Origin: Myxacorys californica WJT36-NPBG1
GTDB taxonomy: Bacteria > Cyanobacteriota > Cyanobacteriia > Leptolyngbyales > Leptolyngbyaceae
Assembly: GCA_019359315.1 (NCBI GenBank)
Contig: JAHHHO010000002.1
Coordinates: forward strand, 62,001-126,000
Length of the DNA stretch: 64,000 nt
Direction of reading: 5' to 3'
In this document: piece by piece, positions 55,472-64,000 of the stretch
Position numbering within the stretch: the stretch's first letter is position 1
Layout of the letters: each line of letters opens with the position of its first letter
The notes under the pieces: generated by a model
The model's database searches: none
The model's input: the letters and a program-made list of their open reading frames with translations, nothing else
What the model was told of the DNA's origin: nothing
Translations under genes and position numbers: made by a program

Positions 55472-55813
55472 TACTTCTTAAACCGTATTTGAATAATATT
55501 TATTACTTATTTTCAATGAACAATCTTCGATATTGGTTCTACAGAACCGATCCCCGTGTTTCTAGCTTAAAATTGCTTCGATTTGTATCATAAACAGCGA
55601 GAAGTTCTACGGTAAACCGTCCATCTGGCAAGGCATCGGCGGCGCAATTCGATTGATTCGTAGATATAATGATGCCAGGTCAAACTAATGACTAAGACTC
55701 ACGCAATTCTTCTTTTTTCTGTCATTATCCTGATTATTCTTGAGGGGCTTAGCGCGTTGTTTGACTGTGCTAATCGCAAGATCTAGCACACCCATCTCTC
55801 AACATTCATTCTT
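55472..55813. other. 342-nt gap with one 32-codon membrane-type ORF
   Basis: Between hemW (minus) and the PIN-TRAM gene (plus). The only coding candidate is the small ORF at 55688-55786. Confidence 0.45.
55688..55786 (+). CDS. possible small single-pass membrane protein, 32 aa
   Basis: ATG followed by a hydrophobic helix (AILLFSVIILIILEGL at about 6-21) and a short polar end. The upstream bases carry only a weak AGG at poor spacing, and there is no match I know. A chance ORF is about as likely as a gene. Confidence 0.3.
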   Translation: MTKTHAILLFSVIILIILEGLSALFDCANRKI

Positions 55814-56923
55814 ATGATTGATGCAGTCATCATTATTTCATTCATCCTAGCAGGCGCGGGAATTGGCTTTCACGGCATCGAAGCGCTGCCTGGAAATCTT
55901 CTTCAGCAAGCCACTGATCCGGTTGCCTTGCGAGTCGTGTTATCTGGTTTTGGATCGCTAATTGGGTTTGCCTTTGGCATTTCAGCGCAATCAGGATTTC
56001 GACGCTTAGAACGTCATATTCGAGAACTTCCAGCGGATGTGTTGCTGAGTCGTTCGGTTGGCTTGGTTGTGGGGTTGCTGGTGGCAAATTTGCTGTTAGC
56101 TCCGATTTTTCTACTGCCCGTCCCCCCAGAATTTTCCTTTATTAAGCCCCTCGCTGCCGTGTTGGGCAGTATTTTGTTTGCCGTCTCTGGTGTGTCGTTA
56201 GCAGATATCCACGGGCGATCGCTACTCCGCTTGATCAGTCCCAACAGCGTTGAAACGCTTCTTTTAGCTGAAGGCACGCTTAAATCTGCAACCACCAAAG
56301 TTCTCGACACAAGTTGCATTATCGATGGTCGCATCGCTCAATTGCTGGACACCGGGTTCCTAGAAGGGCAACTGCTTGTACCTCAGTTTGTGCTGCAAGA
56401 ACTACAGCAGGTTGCGGATGCGTCGAGCGATCAGAAGCGAGTCCGAGGACGCCGGGGATTAGACATTTTAAACGCCATTCGAGAAGCGTATCCTGAGCGC
56501 GTGGTGATTCATCCGGCGGATTACGACGATGTGCAAACTGTAGATGCAAAGCTAGTTCGACTCGTGCAAGACATTAACGGCACACTGCTGACAACCGATT
56601 ACAACCTCAATAAAGTCGCCACCGTTCAAAAAGTACCTGTTTTGAACGTGAACGATCTAACTCAAGCCATGCGACCGACATTCCTTCCGGGCGACAATAT
56701 TGACTTGAAGATTCTACGAGAAGGCAAAGAACCCGCTCAGGGCATTGGGTATCTCGAAGACGGCACAATGGTTGTGGTCGAAGAAGGGCGTCAGTTTGTG
56801 GGCGACGAGCTTCAGGTGACGGTGACGAGTTCGCTGCAAACGTCGGCGGGCCGGATGATTTTTGCGAAGCCGAAAGCCTCTGCGGTGAGCGCTAGAAGTG
56901 CAAGCTCCGAAGGGGTTGTCTAG
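55814..56923 (+). CDS. PIN/TRAM-domain membrane protein, 369 aa
   Basis: Four membrane segments (about residues 1-130), a PIN ribonuclease-like domain (about 160-295) with DTSCIIDGRI, the helix LQELQQVADASSDQKR and TTDYNLNKVA carrying the metal-binding acids, then a TRAM domain (about 300-350, EGKEPAQGIGYLEDGTMVVV). The same arrangement is seen in Bacillus YacL and is conserved in cyanobacteria. Substrate RNA unknown. Confidence 0.92.
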   Translation: MIDAVIIISFILAGAGIGFHGIEALPGNLLQQATDPVALRVVLSGFGSLIGFAFGISAQSGFRRLERHIRELPADVLLSRSVGLVVGLLVANLLLAPIFLLPVPPEFSFIKPLAAVLGSILFAVSGVSLADIHGRSLLRLISPNSVETLLLAEGTLKSATTKVLDTSCIIDGRIAQLLDTGFLEGQLLVPQFVLQELQQVADASSDQKRVRGRRGLDILNAIREAYPERVVIHPADYDDVQTVDAKLVRLVQDINGTLLTTDYNLNKVATVQKVPVLNVNDLTQAMRPTFLPGDNIDLKILREGKEPAQGIGYLEDGTMVVVEEGRQFVGDELQVTVTSSLQTSAGRMIFAKPKASAVSARSASSEGVV

Positions 56924-56949
56924 GTCTTACCTGCTCGACCTGCTCTCTT

Positions 56950-57132
56950 ATGCCTCGTCGATCGCGCGAAAAACACTGCTCTCTCTGCACTAAATCCGCT
57001 CCACTTCTATATCGTGTTCGGCACGATGAGTCAGGCGAGTGGAGTTTTGTCTGTCGTCAATGCTGGGATCACGTGAGTCGGAACAACCCGTTCTATGTAT
57101 ACGGTGGCACTTGGAAAGCTCAGAAACAGTGA
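56950..57132 (+). CDS. small zinc-ribbon-like protein, 60 aa
   Basis: Two CxxC pairs (CSLC near residue 10 and CRQC near 36) frame a tryptophan-containing strand, a typical small zinc ribbon. It follows the PIN-TRAM gene by 26 nt and precedes the YdeI-like gene by 6 nt, so it is probably cotranscribed. Conserved small protein of unknown role. Confidence 0.75.
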   Translation: MPRRSREKHCSLCTKSAPLLYRVRHDESGEWSFVCRQCWDHVSRNNPFYVYGGTWKAQKQ

Positions 57133-57138
57133 AGCCTG

Positions 57139-57723
57139 ATGCCAAAATTTGAGGATCAACTCGAAACGATTTACGCTAGCGATCGCACAGCATGGCGAGA
57201 ATGGTTAGAAAAGAATCACGCCATCTCGTCTGGTATATGGTTGGTCTATTACAAAGTTAAAAGCGGTAAACCGAGCGTTCGTTACAGTGAAGCCGTGAAA
57301 GAAGCTCTATGCTTTGGCTGGATCGATAGTAAAGTCAAATCCTTAAATGAAGACTGTTACATGCAGATTTTCACACCTCGCAAACCAAAAAGTGTGTGGT
57401 CAAAGTTAAATAAGCAATACGTTGAAGAACTGATTAGCCAAGGGCTAATGACAGAGGTAGGTCTTCAGAAAATTAATGCTGCTAAACAAGATGGTTCATG
57501 GACTACTCTAGATCAAATTGAAGCGTTGATCGTTCCAGTAGATTTGAAGCAAGCTTTAGAGGCAAACGAAGCAGCAAAGCGGAATTTTGAAGCGTTTAGT
57601 AACTCAATTAAGAAAAATATTCTCATCTGGATTGCTAGTGCCAAACGCTCTGAAACACGGTTGAAGCGAATTGAACAAACTATCAGTTCAGTCGCGCAGA
57701 ACCAAAATCCATTGGCACGCTAG
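57139..57723 (+). CDS. YdeI/OmpD-associated family protein, 194 aa
   Basis: Family features: W..WLEKNHA.S.GIWLVYYK, YSEAVKEALCFGWIDSK, and the FTPRKPKSVWSKLNKQYVE region, followed by a C-terminal helical part with ANEAAKRNFEAFS.SIKK. Such proteins have been linked to bacteriocin or peptide resistance in some bacteria, but the mechanism is unclear. Last of three codirectional genes. Confidence 0.88.
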   Translation: MPKFEDQLETIYASDRTAWREWLEKNHAISSGIWLVYYKVKSGKPSVRYSEAVKEALCFGWIDSKVKSLNEDCYMQIFTPRKPKSVWSKLNKQYVEELISQGLMTEVGLQKINAAKQDGSWTTLDQIEALIVPVDLKQALEANEAAKRNFEAFSNSIKKNILIWIASAKRSETRLKRIEQTISSVAQNQNPLAR

Positions 57724-57879
57724 AGATCGTAAGAATAGTTTCTAGCTCCGATACCAGAACCAATCAGAAAATCTTTCACTTTGTAGAGCATCTGCTTTTC
57801 CAAGTCTGAAACCTCTGGCAAGTCCTTTTGCCATTCCAAGAAAACGTGCGAAGGTAACAGCTAACAAATTTTTAGCCCA

Positions 57880-59130
57880 TCAAGATTCTTCTACCTGCAA
57901 AATCGTTTTCGAGACGAGACGAGTTTTCTTTTTATCTGCTTCAGAAAGATCTTCGCCTGACTGTAACCGAGTTGCATTAACTTGTAAAACGGTTGCTCCT
58001 CCTTGATCGCCCATTTGCAGTGCAGTTTTTGCCGCAGTTTGCAGCATTGTAGCGGCTCCAGCGCGATCGCCCTGCTGTAGTTTCGTCTCTGCAATCTGTG
58101 TCTGCCGATATTTTGCCAACGCTAGAATGTGTTGTTGCACTTCTGCATTGATCGCGGGTTGATAGAGTGCTGAAGCGGCTACTTCAACTGGAAAGCTCTC
58201 TGAAATCAAGCCTGTCTGCCCGGATGTGGGATCATCGTAGCGAATTTGGGCATGGGCGATCGTCGTCTTTCCTTCGGGCAATTGGTTCACATAAAGATTT
58301 GCCAAAATGACTCGCGGTGCATCGACCATCAGATCACCGAGACGCGCGATCGCTTGGTTCTCCTCTTGCTGAATCAGAAGCTCAATCGTGTCAGGGGCGA
58401 CTTGCGCGATCGGCTTCATTTCGGCTAGACGCACTCCCGACGCCAGCGTCACGGTTAAAAAGGCGTTCGTCAATCCCACGGCCTGAACTCGACTAAACAC
58501 CCGTCCAAATTCGGTCACAGCTTGTTCGGGAGCTTGAATATAAGACAGGGTTCCACCGCCTGCATCGGCAATCTTTTCTAGAACATCTTGATTCCAAGAA
58601 CTGCCAAATCCCAGGGAATTGAGCGTCAGATTATAGCCTGTTGCAACTTGAGCGAGTTTAAGACAGCGATCGTTGTCACCATGCTCATTCTCGCCATCAG
58701 TGAGGAGGAAGATCTGTGAGATGGCATCTTTTTTGCCCTTAGCAATTTCTTCAATTCCTAGCCGCAGTCCTTCATCGATCGCGGTTCCTCCCGATGCTTC
58801 TAGCGATTGAAGAGAAGAACGGATCGCCGCCGGATCGTCAACGATTTGATTGGGCAGCAGCACTTTCGCTTTGTGATTGAACGTCACAATCGAGATGCGA
58901 TCTCCGGGTGAGAGTCCCTCGATCAATCTTCCTGCTGCTTGCTTCACCGTTGCTAATGCCTTGCCGTCCATCGAACCGCTTTGGTCTAAAACTAGACAAA
59001 GATTCAGCGGTACGCTCCGCTCGGATGGTTCAGGAAGTGCAGAAATAGAGAACGCAACCTGCCGCTGACTGTTGGATTGAGCCGCATCGACTTGAGCATC
59101 GCTCAGGGCATACTTCAAGCTGACTTGCAT
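57880..59130 (-). CDS. VWA-domain protein, 416 aa
   Basis: A von Willebrand A domain covers about residues 43-215. The MIDAS residues are intact: D49, S51 and S53 (DQSGSM), the threonine in SGGTAID, and the aspartate in LLTDGENEHGD. A beta-sandwich-like region and a C-terminal helical tail (about 330-415, with repeated Q-rich helices) follow. No signal peptide, so it is cytosolic. Many cyanobacteria carry this form; ligand unknown. Confidence 0.88.
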   Translation of the reverse strand: MQVSLKYALSDAQVDAAQSNSQRQVAFSISALPEPSERSVPLNLCLVLDQSGSMDGKALATVKQAAGRLIEGLSPGDRISIVTFNHKAKVLLPNQIVDDPAAIRSSLQSLEASGGTAIDEGLRLGIEEIAKGKKDAISQIFLLTDGENEHGDNDRCLKLAQVATGYNLTLNSLGFGSSWNQDVLEKIADAGGGTLSYIQAPEQAVTEFGRVFSRVQAVGLTNAFLTVTLASGVRLAEMKPIAQVAPDTIELLIQQEENQAIARLGDLMVDAPRVILANLYVNQLPEGKTTIAHAQIRYDDPTSGQTGLISESFPVEVAASALYQPAINAEVQQHILALAKYRQTQIAETKLQQGDRAGAATMLQTAAKTALQMGDQGGATVLQVNATRLQSGEDLSEADKKKTRLVSKTILQVEES

Positions 59131-59337
59131 AGCGAGACTCCCGGATCAAGAGGGGTGTGAATTGACTGCGATCGTAGACCTTGAATCGCGAGTTAATAGC
59201 ATCTACACAGCAAATCTTCCTGGTTTCGCAAACTCGGGCAAACCCCGTCTCGGTTTCCCGCACCTCTGCCCATGTCTTTATTCCTTCTCTCACGCGCTAC
59301 CATAATGACAGCGCCATTGTTTCAGGCATCACTCGCT

Positions 59338-60027
59338 ATGGAATCACCGATTACGGCTGTTCAATCTTCTTTTTATGGAGAGTCTTACGTCCGCACCCCG
59401 CCGCCGGACATGCCCTCGCTCTTACTAAAAGAGCGGATTGTTTATTTAGGGCTACCTTTGTTTTCCTCTGACGATGTAAAACGCAGAGTCGGAATTGATG
59501 TCACTGAACTAATTATTGCTCAGTTGCTCTATCTCCAGTTTGATGATCCCGAAAAGCCTATCCGCTTTTACATCAACTCGACGGGTACGTCTTGGTACGA
59601 TGGCGACGCGATCGGCTTTGAAACCGAGGCGTTTGCTATTTGTGACACGATTCAGTACATCAAGCCTCCGGTGCATACCATCTGTATTGGTCAAGCAATG
59701 GGCACAGCAGCCTTGATCTTGTCGTCAGGAACAAAAGGGTTCCGGGCAAGTCTGCCTCACGCCACGATTGTTTTGAACCAACCGAGATCGGGAGCGCAAG
59801 GACAAGCGTCCGATATTCAGATTCGGGCAAAAGAGGTACTGGATAACAAGCGATCGCTCCTCGATATTCTGGCGAAAAACACCGGGCAGCCGATTGAGAA
59901 GCTAATGAAAGACACTGATCGCATGTTGTATATGACGCCCTACGATGCCAAAGACTACGGCATCATCGATCGCGTTGTAGAAAGCACCAAAGATCTTCCA
60001 CAAGTCCTTACCGCAGGCGCAAGCTGA
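59338..60027 (+). CDS. clpR: ClpR, inactive ClpP-like subunit, 229 aa
   Basis: ClpP fold lacking the catalytic centre. Where the active subunits have GLAASMGA and [10 protein letters not shown], this protein has [10 protein letters not shown] and [10 protein letters not shown], so both the nucleophile serine and the histidine are lost. It retains the core [10 protein letters not shown] start, YINSTG and the [23 protein letters not shown] end. The frame opens at TTG 59272 and has an ATG at 59305; I prefer ATG 59338, matching the usual MESPI start. It is followed by clpP3, with which it forms a mixed ring. Confidence 0.9.
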   Translation: MESPITAVQSSFYGESYVRTPPPDMPSLLLKERIVYLGLPLFSSDDVKRRVGIDVTELIIAQLLYLQFDDPEKPIRFYINSTGTSWYDGDAIGFETEAFAICDTIQYIKPPVHTICIGQAMGTAALILSSGTKGFRASLPHATIVLNQPRSGAQGQASDIQIRAKEVLDNKRSLLDILAKNTGQPIEKLMKDTDRMLYMTPYDAKDYGIIDRVVESTKDLPQVLTAGAS

Positions 60028-60082
60028 TCGGCACCAGCATTCTTCATTTCCTCACACTTCACATCCTACAGGAGCTACTCCC

Positions 60083-60682
60083 ATGCCTATTGGCGTTCCC
60101 AGCGTTCCTTACCGTCTTCCTGGTAGCACTTATGAACGCTGGATCGATATTTACACTCGTTTGAACCAAGAGCGAATTGTTTTCTTGGGTCAAGAAGTCA
60201 CGGACTCGCTGGCAAACTCAATCATTGCAGCGATGCTCTATCTCGATTCGGATGACAACACCAAGCCGATTTCAATCTACATCAACTCGCCAGGTGGTTC
60301 TGTGACCGCCGGTATGGCGATTTACGACACAATGCAGCATATCAAGTCGCCAGTTGTCACAATTTGCGTTGGTTTAGCTGCCTCAATGGGTGCATTTTTA
60401 TTGGCAGCAGGCGAAAAAGGAAAGCGATTTGCCTTGCCTCATGCTCGCATTATGATTCACCAACCCTTGGGGGGCACGGGTCGCAGACAAGCCAGCGATA
60501 TCGAGATCGAAGCTCGCGAGATTTTGCGAATTCGTCACCAGTTAAACGGGATCTTGGCAGACCGATCAGGTCAGCCCATTGAGAAAATTGAAAAAGATAC
60601 CGATCGTGACTACTTCTTGTCTGCTCAAGAAGCCAAAGAATATGGGCTGATTGATAAAGTGATTGAAACGGTCACTGATTAG
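60083..60682 (+). CDS. clpP3: ATP-dependent Clp protease proteolytic subunit ClpP3, 199 aa
   Basis: Active ClpP subunit: Ser 101 in GLAASMGA and His 126 in MIHQP, with the acidic member in the KDTDRD segment (172-176). It starts 55 nt after clpR with AGGAG in front of the ATG. In cyanobacteria ClpP3 and ClpR assemble together into a heptameric ring that works with ClpC. A 12-bp hairpin terminates the operon. Confidence 0.93.
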   Translation: MPIGVPSVPYRLPGSTYERWIDIYTRLNQERIVFLGQEVTDSLANSIIAAMLYLDSDDNTKPISIYINSPGGSVTAGMAIYDTMQHIKSPVVTICVGLAASMGAFLLAAGEKGKRFALPHARIMIHQPLGGTGRRQASDIEIEAREILRIRHQLNGILADRSGQPIEKIEKDTDRDYFLSAQEAKEYGLIDKVIETVTD

Positions 60683-60810
60683 TCCGTTGCCGGTTAAGAA
60701 CTGCGGTTTTATCGCGTTTAGGACCGCTCAAGCAGTAATCTTTCAAGAATTTGCGGAGCGAATTGCTTGATCTACCCTCCATTTCACGACTAATTCACCA
60801 ATTTGTCTTA

Positions 60811-60850
60811 AAAGTGGCAGAATTCAGATAGTTCTGCCACTTTGTTTGTC
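60811..60850 (+). terminator. intrinsic terminator of clpR-clpP3
   Basis: A perfect 12-bp stem (60811-60822 with 60832-60843) with a 9-nt loop, then TTT and a T-rich stretch. It ends only 10 nt before the DnaJ-TPR start codon, so it is also a leader element for that gene. Confidence 0.85.
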
Positions 60851-60853
60851 TAA

Positions 60854-61513
60854 ATGAACATTGCGGATTCTTATCGACTTTTAGGGTTAAGGACGGGTGC
60901 CTCTTATGAAGAGATTAAAGCAGCCTACCGCCGACTTGTGAGACAACTTCATCCAGATGTTAACCCCAATAATGAGCGGGCAAAAGAGCGGTTCATTCGA
61001 GTGACAGAAGCCTATCGGTTTCTGCTTACCGTTGTCAATCAAGTAGAAGCCAATCGAGCAGAGCAGGTCACTGTCTCTGATGAAGCTGTACCTAACGCAA
61101 CGCACTCTAAACCAAAAACGCACTCTGAACCAGAAGTGACGGTGACGCGCAAGCCACCCACGCCCAAACCGAATCCGGTTCAGCAAAATCCTAATTTGTC
61201 GTTCACGGATCAATATCTCAAACAGAGTTCCTACGAGCAATTGCAGCAGTTGTTTAAGACCAAGCGGTTTCCCCGCGCGATCGCGTTGGTTGAAGGGTTA
61301 GCGCAGCGCCTCCCGGACGATTTGGAAGTTCGTCAATGGCAGGCAATTACCTATCAACGCTGGGGACATGATTTGATTCAAGCGCAGCAGTTTGAAAAAG
61401 CACGGGTGTATCTCAAAAAGGCGCTCCGCACTGATCCCCACAATCGTTCTCTCTGGGCAGAAGTTGAGCGAGACTTTCGTCGGCTTGAGCAGGGGATTTA
61501 TCACCGCCGATAG
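60854..61513 (+). CDS. DnaJ-domain protein with C-terminal TPR-like region, 219 aa
   Basis: J domain at residues 4-62 with the intact HPD tripeptide (RQLHPDVNPN), able to stimulate DnaK. A disordered linker rich in P, K and T (about 75-118) is followed by two or three TPR-like helices (about 125-215, with AIALVEGLAQRLPDDLEVRQ). There is no zinc-finger or client-binding DnaJ C-terminus, so this is a class III J protein. Client unknown. Confidence 0.88.
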   Translation: MNIADSYRLLGLRTGASYEEIKAAYRRLVRQLHPDVNPNNERAKERFIRVTEAYRFLLTVVNQVEANRAEQVTVSDEAVPNATHSKPKTHSEPEVTVTRKPPTPKPNPVQQNPNLSFTDQYLKQSSYEQLQQLFKTKRFPRAIALVEGLAQRLPDDLEVRQWQAITYQRWGHDLIQAQQFEKARVYLKKALRTDPHNRSLWAEVERDFRRLEQGIYHRR

Positions 61514-61832
61514 CGATCTCCGCCCAATGGCGGAGTTTCTCAGCCATCTAGCTAAGGAACTACCTCTAAGGGCGTGCGTTTCTGAAAGAGCTTCAGTATA
61601 ATGTGGATAACAGATAACCAGTAGCTCAGGGGTTACTGACGAACTTTTTATTACAGGCGCATTTAGTAGAGTGGTTTAGCTAGTAGCGGCGCTAGTGGCA
61701 AGTCTAATTATGAATTTGCGACGTTTGAATCTATGCAATTGAGTGCCGTTGAGTTAAATATCTCCATGTGTTCCTCACAAGACTGCTTAATACGAGTATG
61801 CTTATCCACTTAAAAGCTGCGGGGTTCTTTGA
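61514..61832. other. 319-nt intergenic region before the anti-sigma factor gene
   Basis: Holds the possible terminator above and a TATAAT hexamer near 61597. A TAGCTCAG string near 61622 looked like a tRNA D-arm but has no matching rest. No gene otherwise. Confidence 0.4.
61518..61540 (+). terminator. possible terminator after the DnaJ-TPR gene
   Basis: A 7-bp GC-rich stem (61518-61524 with 61529-61535) and a 4-nt loop, followed by TTTCT. It starts 4 nt after the stop codon. Confidence 0.55.
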
Positions 61833-62282
61833 GTGATTGCTATTTCCCCACGTCCGGCTGGGCGCAATTGGAACACGGTTAGTTTTCCGTCTACGCTTTA
61901 CCTCATTCCAATTCTTGACTTGCTGTTAACGAAAGTGCCGAGTCGATTGCAAGCTGAGGTTCGACTAGGTTTACAAGAAGCGTTGGTAAATGCAGCGAAG
62001 CATGGCAATAACTTAGATCCAGGTAAGAAAGTTTTGGTACAGTTTTCGGCGATCGCGAATGAGTATTGGTGGGTGATCTCCGACCAAGGAGACGGATTTG
62101 AGCCACCGGAAAGCGGTGAAGAAGCGATTGAAGATTATTTGCCTTGCGATGAAGGGGAATGCGGACGGGGACTGTTTATTCTACATCAAGTGTTTGACCG
62201 TGTGCAGTGGAATAACGAAGGAACAGAACTCAAGCTGTGTAAGCAAGTCCGGCATCTCTCGCGATTACCTCTAGTACTTTAG
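61833..62282 (+). CDS. anti-sigma regulatory factor (RsbW-like serine kinase), 149 aa
   Basis: GHKL-type ATPase domain: N-box with EALVNAAKHGNN (about 49-60), the G1 motif SDQGDGFEP and the GRGLFILHQVFD G2 region. Such proteins bind a sigma factor or phosphorylate an anti-anti-sigma protein. The start is GTG. There is an acidic insertion with two cysteines (LPCDEGECG) before G2, which might be redox active. No antagonist or sigma gene is adjacent. Confidence 0.85.
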   Translation: MIAISPRPAGRNWNTVSFPSTLYLIPILDLLLTKVPSRLQAEVRLGLQEALVNAAKHGNNLDPGKKVLVQFSAIANEYWWVISDQGDGFEPPESGEEAIEDYLPCDEGECGRGLFILHQVFDRVQWNNEGTELKLCKQVRHLSRLPLVL

Positions 62283-62450
62283 TACTAAACTGATTGGTCG
62301 TCAACCCATTTTGCGCTCGATTCGCTGGAACATTCGCTTTAGTCTACTCTTCAGTAGATCTGAATTCTGAGCGAGAAACGCCGCATCTCCTCAAAATTTT
62401 GCTATCTTGACAAGGCGGATTTACCTGATCCCGATGGGGAACGAAGTTTG

Positions 62451-62657
62451 ATGGAAACAAAGCGACTAGAGTTATTGTTATTAGCTGGGTGTTCGTGTCT
62501 TTTAACCTTGTTGTGCCAACCAATCTCTCAAGCCGTTGCGACACCAACAGCAAGCATCAATCCGGCGCTAGCGTCTACGCAACTGTATGGGAAGTCATGC
62601 CCTATTGAGTTTCAGCGCCAACAAATCGATGGAATGCGTCAGAGCCCGTCGCCCTAA
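62451..62657 (+). CDS. small exported hypothetical protein, 68 aa
   Basis: ATG with GAAC/GGGG-rich upstream bases. Residues 5-30 look like a signal peptide with an AVA-T site. The short mature part (about 38 residues) holds one cysteine and no known motif. Might be a small periplasmic peptide or a chance ORF. Confidence 0.45.
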   Translation: METKRLELLLLAGCSCLLTLLCQPISQAVATPTASINPALASTQLYGKSCPIEFQRQQIDGMRQSPSP

Positions 62658-62681
62658 TAAAGTTCTTACTTTTTAAAGTTC

Positions 62682-62978
62682 CTACTTTTGCTTTGCGCCA
62701 TGCGTTGGGCAGGGAGGAGCAGAAATAGAGCGATCGAGCCAACCGCAGGCTTGTTGCAGCCGAGAAAGAGCTTCTTCTGGCTGATCTTTAAGCAGTAGTA
62801 CCAACGCGGCAGCGGCTTGCTCTCGCGATCGCGCCTTGCGGTCAGACTTGAGACGATGCCAGTCGCGATCGCCAATACTTAACCGCTCGACTAGAGTTTG
62901 GGCGAGCTCTAACGTGTTGACCTCGGAGAGCTTATCGGTTGAAATTGCGGATTGGTGAAGCTTGAGAGCGTCTGACAT
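62682..62978 (-). CDS. DUF6439 family protein, 98 aa
   Basis: Small helical protein with the pattern LELAQTLVERL..GDRDWHRLKSDR, EQAAAALVLLLKD and EALSRLQQACGWLDRS, which I associate with a cyanobacterium-specific family (DUF6439). Cytosolic. Role unknown. Divergent from the coiled-coil gene. Confidence 0.7.
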   Translation of the reverse strand: MSDALKLHQSAISTDKLSEVNTLELAQTLVERLSIGDRDWHRLKSDRKARSREQAAAALVLLLKDQPEEALSRLQQACGWLDRSISAPPCPTHGAKQK

Positions 62979-63036
62979 AAGAGTGCTTGGGTAAAATAAA
63001 TCGGTCTACCGTTGTTTTTACCAATCTAACGCGGAA

Positions 63037-63444
63037 ATGCAGCCCTCTCACCCTTCTCAATCTGATCCGCCCACCTTTGAGCAATCTCTCGAAACCGTGG
63101 AGCGATCGCTAGACGATCTCAAACAGCGTCATGCGCAAGTTCTGCGGGATCAACAACAGCGATTGCGCTTACAAGAGCGACAGCAGGAGATCAACGCCAT
63201 CCTGCGACAGAGCAAATCTTCTGACCTTCAAGTAGAATTACGTAAAATCGAACAAGACCTCGACGCCCTAGAACTCGATCTCGAAAGTCGCCTGTTCTCG
63301 TGGTCTGGCTTGAAAGAAGTGTTCTGGCAGGCGATTCGGTTTGGTGGCGTTGGACTGGCGATCGGCTGGTGTCTCGCCTTCTGGACGATTAAAAGCCCCA
63401 AACCTCAACCTCTCAACCCGACCCCCCCATCCCTCATTCCTTAA
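63037..63444 (+). CDS. coiled-coil protein with C-terminal membrane anchor, 135 aa
   Basis: Residues about 15-85 are strongly coiled-coil (E/Q/R/L rich, with LRDQQQRLRLQERQQEINAI), then a single membrane segment (about 97-117) and a proline-rich tail. Not recognised beyond that; relatives occur in other cyanobacteria. It starts 58 nt from the divergent DUF6439 gene and ends 9 nt before asnS, so it is probably cotranscribed with asnS. Confidence 0.7.
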   Translation: MQPSHPSQSDPPTFEQSLETVERSLDDLKQRHAQVLRDQQQRLRLQERQQEINAILRQSKSSDLQVELRKIEQDLDALELDLESRLFSWSGLKEVFWQAIRFGGVGLAIGWCLAFWTIKSPKPQPLNPTPPSLIP

Positions 63445-63453
63445 CGTGTAGCT

Positions 63454-64000
63454 ATGGCTCGACGCATTGTAGAACTGCTCCGCACCGGACAACCTGACGA
63501 ATCAGTCACGATTCAAGGCTGGGTACGCACAAAACGCGAACAGAAAGGCTTCTCGTTTATCGAGGTGAACGACGGCTCCTCGATGGCAGGGCTACAAGTG
63601 GTGATCAATCAAGATGTGCCCCGATACGAGGAGACGATCAAGCGGCTCAGTACGGGCGCGTCGGTGGAGGTGTCAGGTGTCTTGGTTCCGTCGCTGGGCA
63701 AAGGGCAACGCATTGAGGTGAAAGCCGATTCGGTCAGTGTGTTCGGCGAAGCCGATCCTGAAACCTATCCGCTTCAGAAGAAACGACACTCGTTTGAGTT
63801 TTTGCGAGATATTGGGCATCTGCGATCGCGCACCAACACGCTGGGCGCAGTCTTTCGCGTCCGCAATGCTTGTGCAACAGCAATTCATCAATTCTTCCAG
63901 GAACGCGGCTTTCTCTGGGTTCACACCCCGATTTTGACGGCGAGTGACTGTGAAGGCGCAGGTGAAATGTTTGCCGTTACGAGCTTGGATCTGAAGCAGG
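63454..64000 (+). CDS. asnS: asparaginyl-tRNA synthetase, N-terminal part (runs past window end)
   Basis: Class IIb synthetase. The visible 182 residues hold the OB-fold anticodon-binding domain ([35 protein letters not shown] in parts, [11 protein letters not shown]) and the start of the catalytic domain with [18 protein letters not shown] and the [21 protein letters not shown] region, motif 1 and its extension. ATG 63454 lies 9 nt after the preceding stop. AsnRS rather than AspRS is indicated by the EGAGEMF stretch. The gene is cut by the window edge. Confidence 0.93.
   Translation, partial: MARRIVELLRTGQPDESVTIQGWVRTKREQKGFSFIEVNDGSSMAGLQVVINQDVPRYEETIKRLSTGASVEVSGVLVPSLGKGQRIEVKADSVSVFGEADPETYPLQKKRHSFEFLRDIGHLRSRTNTLGAVFRVRNACATAIHQFFQERGFLWVHTPILTASDCEGAGEMFAVTSLDLKQ

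Noticed and set aside
61600-61700. tRNA gene (TAGCTCAG string)
   Set aside because: No acceptor stem pairing, anticodon arm or T-loop at the required distances.

Overview
The window looks like chromosomal DNA of a filamentous or Leptolyngbya-like cyanobacterium. The GCGATCGC octamer (HIP1) is very frequent, and several genes belong to cyanobacterial families: a CCB-type cytochrome b6f haem-attachment factor, mntCAB with cyanobacterial MntC signatures, a clpR-clpP3 pair, a HetZ-like protein, DUF4278 and DUF6439 proteins, and a DnaJ-TPR protein. The exact genus cannot be read from this window. I saw no transposase, prophage gene, rRNA, tRNA or CRISPR array. Genes are densely packed on both strands and no large foreign island is visible.

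Layout. 1-9 kb: the 3' end of a phosphoglucomutase/phosphomannomutase gene, an envelope group (LCP-family transferase plus pentapeptide-repeat protein), manC, and an opposing metG-NYN-lptC cluster. 9-16 kb: a PlsC-type acyltransferase beside an alpha/beta hydrolase, a D-Ala-D-Ala carboxypeptidase divergent from a complex-C assembly factor, DUF456, a hicBA toxin-antitoxin pair and argC. 16-22 kb: a manganese module in which a response regulator and an RppB/ManS-type histidine kinase flank mntC-mntA-mntB. 22-24 kb: two exported proteases. 24.8-28 kb: a guanidine-I (ykkC) riboswitch with a visible competing terminator, followed by a NitT/TauT-type ABC importer. 28-39 kb: a repeat-rich gap, GNAT, RNase HI, ChaB-like, GH13 amylase, DUF4278, two Uma2 nucleases, photolyase, folK-NUDIX, cysteine desulfurase, and a second hic locus whose toxin gene is frameshifted. 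39-53 kb: a regular 41-nt repeat array, an ABC exporter, a DUF218 protein, a 28-codon membrane ORF, galE, tandem TPR proteins, a lipid glycosyltransferase, a HetZ-like regulator, an exopolysaccharide initiating sugar transferase and a universal stress protein. 53-64 kb: PAP2, hemW, PIN-TRAM, YdeI-like, VWA, clpR-clpP3, DnaJ-TPR, an anti-sigma kinase and the start of asnS.

How genes work together. The best-supported regulated units are (i) the Mn importer inside its probable two-component system, (ii) the guanidine-responsive importer, where the aptamer and its terminator share one strand so that ligand binding should turn the operon on, (iii) the mixed ClpP3/ClpR protease core, and (iv) envelope supply genes (manC, galE, LCP protein, LptC, sugar transferase, ABC exporter). 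A recurring feature is short exact tandem duplications (11-51 nt) in intergenic DNA, two of them right after stop codons (lptC, DUF218 gene).
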